DNA from: Lacticaseibacillus parakribbianus
Lineage (GTDB): Bacteria; Bacillota; Bacilli; Lactobacillales; Lactobacillaceae
Assembly: GCF_025490915.1 (NCBI RefSeq)
Contig: NZ_JANQBA010000008.1
Span: 55,162-119,161, forward strand
Length of the DNA: 64,000 nucleotides
Reading direction: 5' to 3'
Part shown: positions 62,686 through 64,000 of the stretch, in pieces
How the letters are laid out: every line of letters starts with the position of its first letter
Position numbering within the stretch: position 1 is the stretch's first letter
Made by a program: the position numbers and the translations under genes
The notes under the pieces: generated by a model
The model's input: the letters and a program-made list of their open reading frames with translations, nothing else
The model's database searches: none
What the model was told of the DNA's origin: nothing

Positions 62686-63471
62686 ATGACCCAAGCCCTC
62701 GTCTTTTTTGATCTCGATTACACGCTGCTGGACGACGCCAAGCGGGTGCCGGCGGCCAACCTGGCCGCCATCGCGGCACTTCAGGCCAACGACTGCCTGC
62801 CGATTCTTTGCACCGGCAAGAACTACTGGGAGGTTGCCGACTTGGTGGCGCAAACCGGCATCGACACACTGGTTTGCGCCAACGGCGCCGACCTGTACGT
62901 CAAGGGCGAGCACGTAACCCAGCAGCCGATCGGCCGGCCGCAGCTGCGCCGGCTGCTGGCCGCCGCCGACGCGGCCAGCGTGCCGGTGGCGCTGTTTAAC
63001 GACCACACGGTGGTGGTCAACCGCGCGACGGCGGCGACGCAACGGGAGTTTGAGATGATGCGCCAGCCGCAGCCGGCGGTGGTGCCGGCCTTTTTCGAGC
63101 ACGAACCGGTGTGCATGTGCTTGCTGTTCGTGCCGAACCAGCCCGACCAGCAGGCGCTGACGCGAGACTTCACCGCCGCTTTCCCCGAGCTGACCTTTTA
63201 CCGCAACGGGCCCTTCGCGCTGGACGTGGTGGCCAACGGCATGACCAAGGGCACCGGCATCGCGCTGCTGCAGGCACGACCGGACTTCGCCGGGGTCAAG
63301 ACGTTCGCATTCGGCGATGGCAACAACGACTTGCCGATGTTTGCGCAGGTCGATGTGGCCGTCGCGATGGGCAACGCGCTGCCGAATGTGCTGGCGGCGG
63401 CCGATTACATCACCGCCGATTACTTGCACGCGGGTATCCCCAAGGTGCTGCGGCATTTCGGCCTGATCTGA
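62686..63471 (+). CDS. HAD superfamily hydrolase, Cof-type
   Basis: A 261-residue cytoplasmic phosphatase. Motif I is FFDLDYTLLD, the IIB cap follows, motif III Lys is in GMTKGTGI and motif IV is FGDGNNDLPM. Cof-type HADs hydrolyse sugar phosphates, flavin or pyridoxal phosphates; the substrate is not readable. ATG follows AAAGGAG. Single gene. Confidence 0.92.
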   Translation: MTQALVFFDLDYTLLDDAKRVPAANLAAIAALQANDCLPILCTGKNYWEVADLVAQTGIDTLVCANGADLYVKGEHVTQQPIGRPQLRRLLAAADAASVPVALFNDHTVVVNRATAATQREFEMMRQPQPAVVPAFFEHEPVCMCLLFVPNQPDQQALTRDFTAAFPELTFYRNGPFALDVVANGMTKGTGIALLQARPDFAGVKTFAFGDGNNDLPMFAQVDVAVAMGNALPNVLAAADYITADYLHAGIPKVLRHFGLI

Positions 63472-63493
63472 GCAGCACGAGTTGAAGACACAC

Positions 63494-63532
63494 AAACACC
63501 GCCAGCCGGGACAACCGGTTGGCGGTGTTTTG
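63494..63532 (+). terminator. Terminator after the HAD phosphatase gene
   Basis: AACACCGCCA pairs with TGGCGGTGTT with inner CCGG/CCGG pairing, then TTTTGGTTTT. Confidence 0.9.
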
Positions 63533-63542
63533 GTTTTAGCCG

Positions 63543-63928
63543 CACACCACGGCACGGCAAAGCCGGCGCCGTGTGTGGCACGTATACGTGAGGAAATGGT
63601 GCTCGACGACCCAGCCAATTTCTGGACTCAAGCCAGTTAAGCTGGTTTCATTTACGCGAATTTCTTCGCTCGCGTACACTCACGTGGTCGACATAGGTCG
63701 ACGTTCATCAGATGAGGGTGAGAAAATTGGCTGGGCTGTCGCCGAACATGGATCACCCATACCCGAAGCGTAACATGGCTTTGAGTTAAATGCGAGCGTT
63801 TCACGCGCTGTTGAAATGTAAGATTATTGTAAATGGTGCATATAGGCCACTACTTAGCACGTAAACCATAAAAAAAGGGCGCTACGATATTTGGAGTTGA
63901 TAGGCTACTTGCCTGCCAACTCCTTTTT
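63543..63928 (+). other. Structured noncoding region, candidate RNA transcript
   Basis: About 390 bases without a credible gene. It contains a GC-rich hairpin (63543-63577), the palindrome CACGTATACGTG (63579-63590), and a long inverted repeat CCCAGCCAATTTCT (63610-63623) with AGAAAATTGGCTGGG (63721-63735) enclosing several hairpins. It ends in a clear terminator: GGAGTTG (63893-63899) with CAACTCC (63917-63923) and five T. I cannot identify a promoter with certainty. The pieces suggest an independent RNA of unknown family. Confidence 0.45.
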
Positions 63929-63948
63929 CTATACCATTTAGTTTCCAG

Positions 63949-63981
63949 CACAAAAACAGGACACCACAAGGTTTCCTGTTC
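63949..63981 (-). terminator. Terminator of a minus-strand gene beyond the right edge
   Basis: On the minus strand ACAGGA pairs with TCCTGT around about 12 bases and is followed by TTTTGTG. It implies a convergent gene entering from beyond the window, so the plus-strand RNA before it is not a leader of the next gene. Confidence 0.6.
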
Positions 63982-64000
63982 ATCGTCCCGACCAAAGAAT

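Overview
The window is very GC-rich chromosomal DNA that reads as a lactic acid bacterium, most likely a high-GC member of the Lactobacillaceae such as the Lacticaseibacillus group (inference). The supporting signs are a class II HMG-CoA reductase mevalonate pathway, a pyruvate oxidase, a nucleoside 2-deoxyribosyltransferase, a poly(glycerol-phosphate) wall teichoic acid cluster, ECF and TrpXYZ-type transporters, strong GGAGG ribosome sites, frequent GTG/TTG starts and CcpA-like cre sites. No phage, plasmid, insertion sequence or CRISPR array is visible.

Layout. 0-3.6 kb: the end of proC, a GntR regulator, and the NAD salvage pair pncB-nadE. 3.6-11 kb: a yybP-ykoY (Mn2+) riboswitch controlling a P-type cation ATPase; a candidate ~395-nt noncoding RNA; a leader-peptide attenuator; the three-gene ABC transporter it appears to control; and a SprT-like protein. 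11-23 kb: mixed housekeeping genes (ECF transporter, tRNA-Leu, polyol-type MFS permease, cold-shock protein, DUF2252, LCP ligase, K+ channel, YihY, GtrA, epimerase, methionine aminopeptidase). 23-34 kb: a wall teichoic acid cluster with a GtrB-like GT2, tagA, tagB, two large fused glycosyl/glycerophosphotransferases in opposite domain order, tagH-tagG, and tagD. 34-40 kb: an acyltransferase among three secreted repeat proteins, two of them with C39-like peptidase domains and one of those broken by a TAG codon. 40-46 kb: a second copy of the candidate noncoding RNA, phosphomevalonate kinase, an exopolysaccharide priming transferase, galU, an epimerase-like protein and a membrane-anchored Mrr-type nuclease. 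46-50 kb: the thiolase-mvaA-mvaS operon. 50-56 kb: pyruvate oxidase, patatin, deoxyribosyltransferase, an oxidoreductase and a glucosaminidase. 56-58 kb: an AT-richer island holding a twice-frameshifted YiiX-like gene. 58-63.5 kb: xpt-pbuX, a degenerate PurK-like protein, purB and a Cof-type phosphatase. The last ~470 bases hold structured noncoding DNA and terminators.

The most unusual content is regulatory RNA. Two homologous, promoter-bearing noncoding loci lie on opposite strands 33 kb apart and share both their 5' and 3' modules. A short Trp-containing leader peptide precedes five RNA segments that can form alternating hairpins ending in a terminator, upstream of a TrpXYZ-like transporter. 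The P1 stem of the riboswitch is directly mutually exclusive with its terminator. All functional assignments come from reading motifs; no database search was possible.
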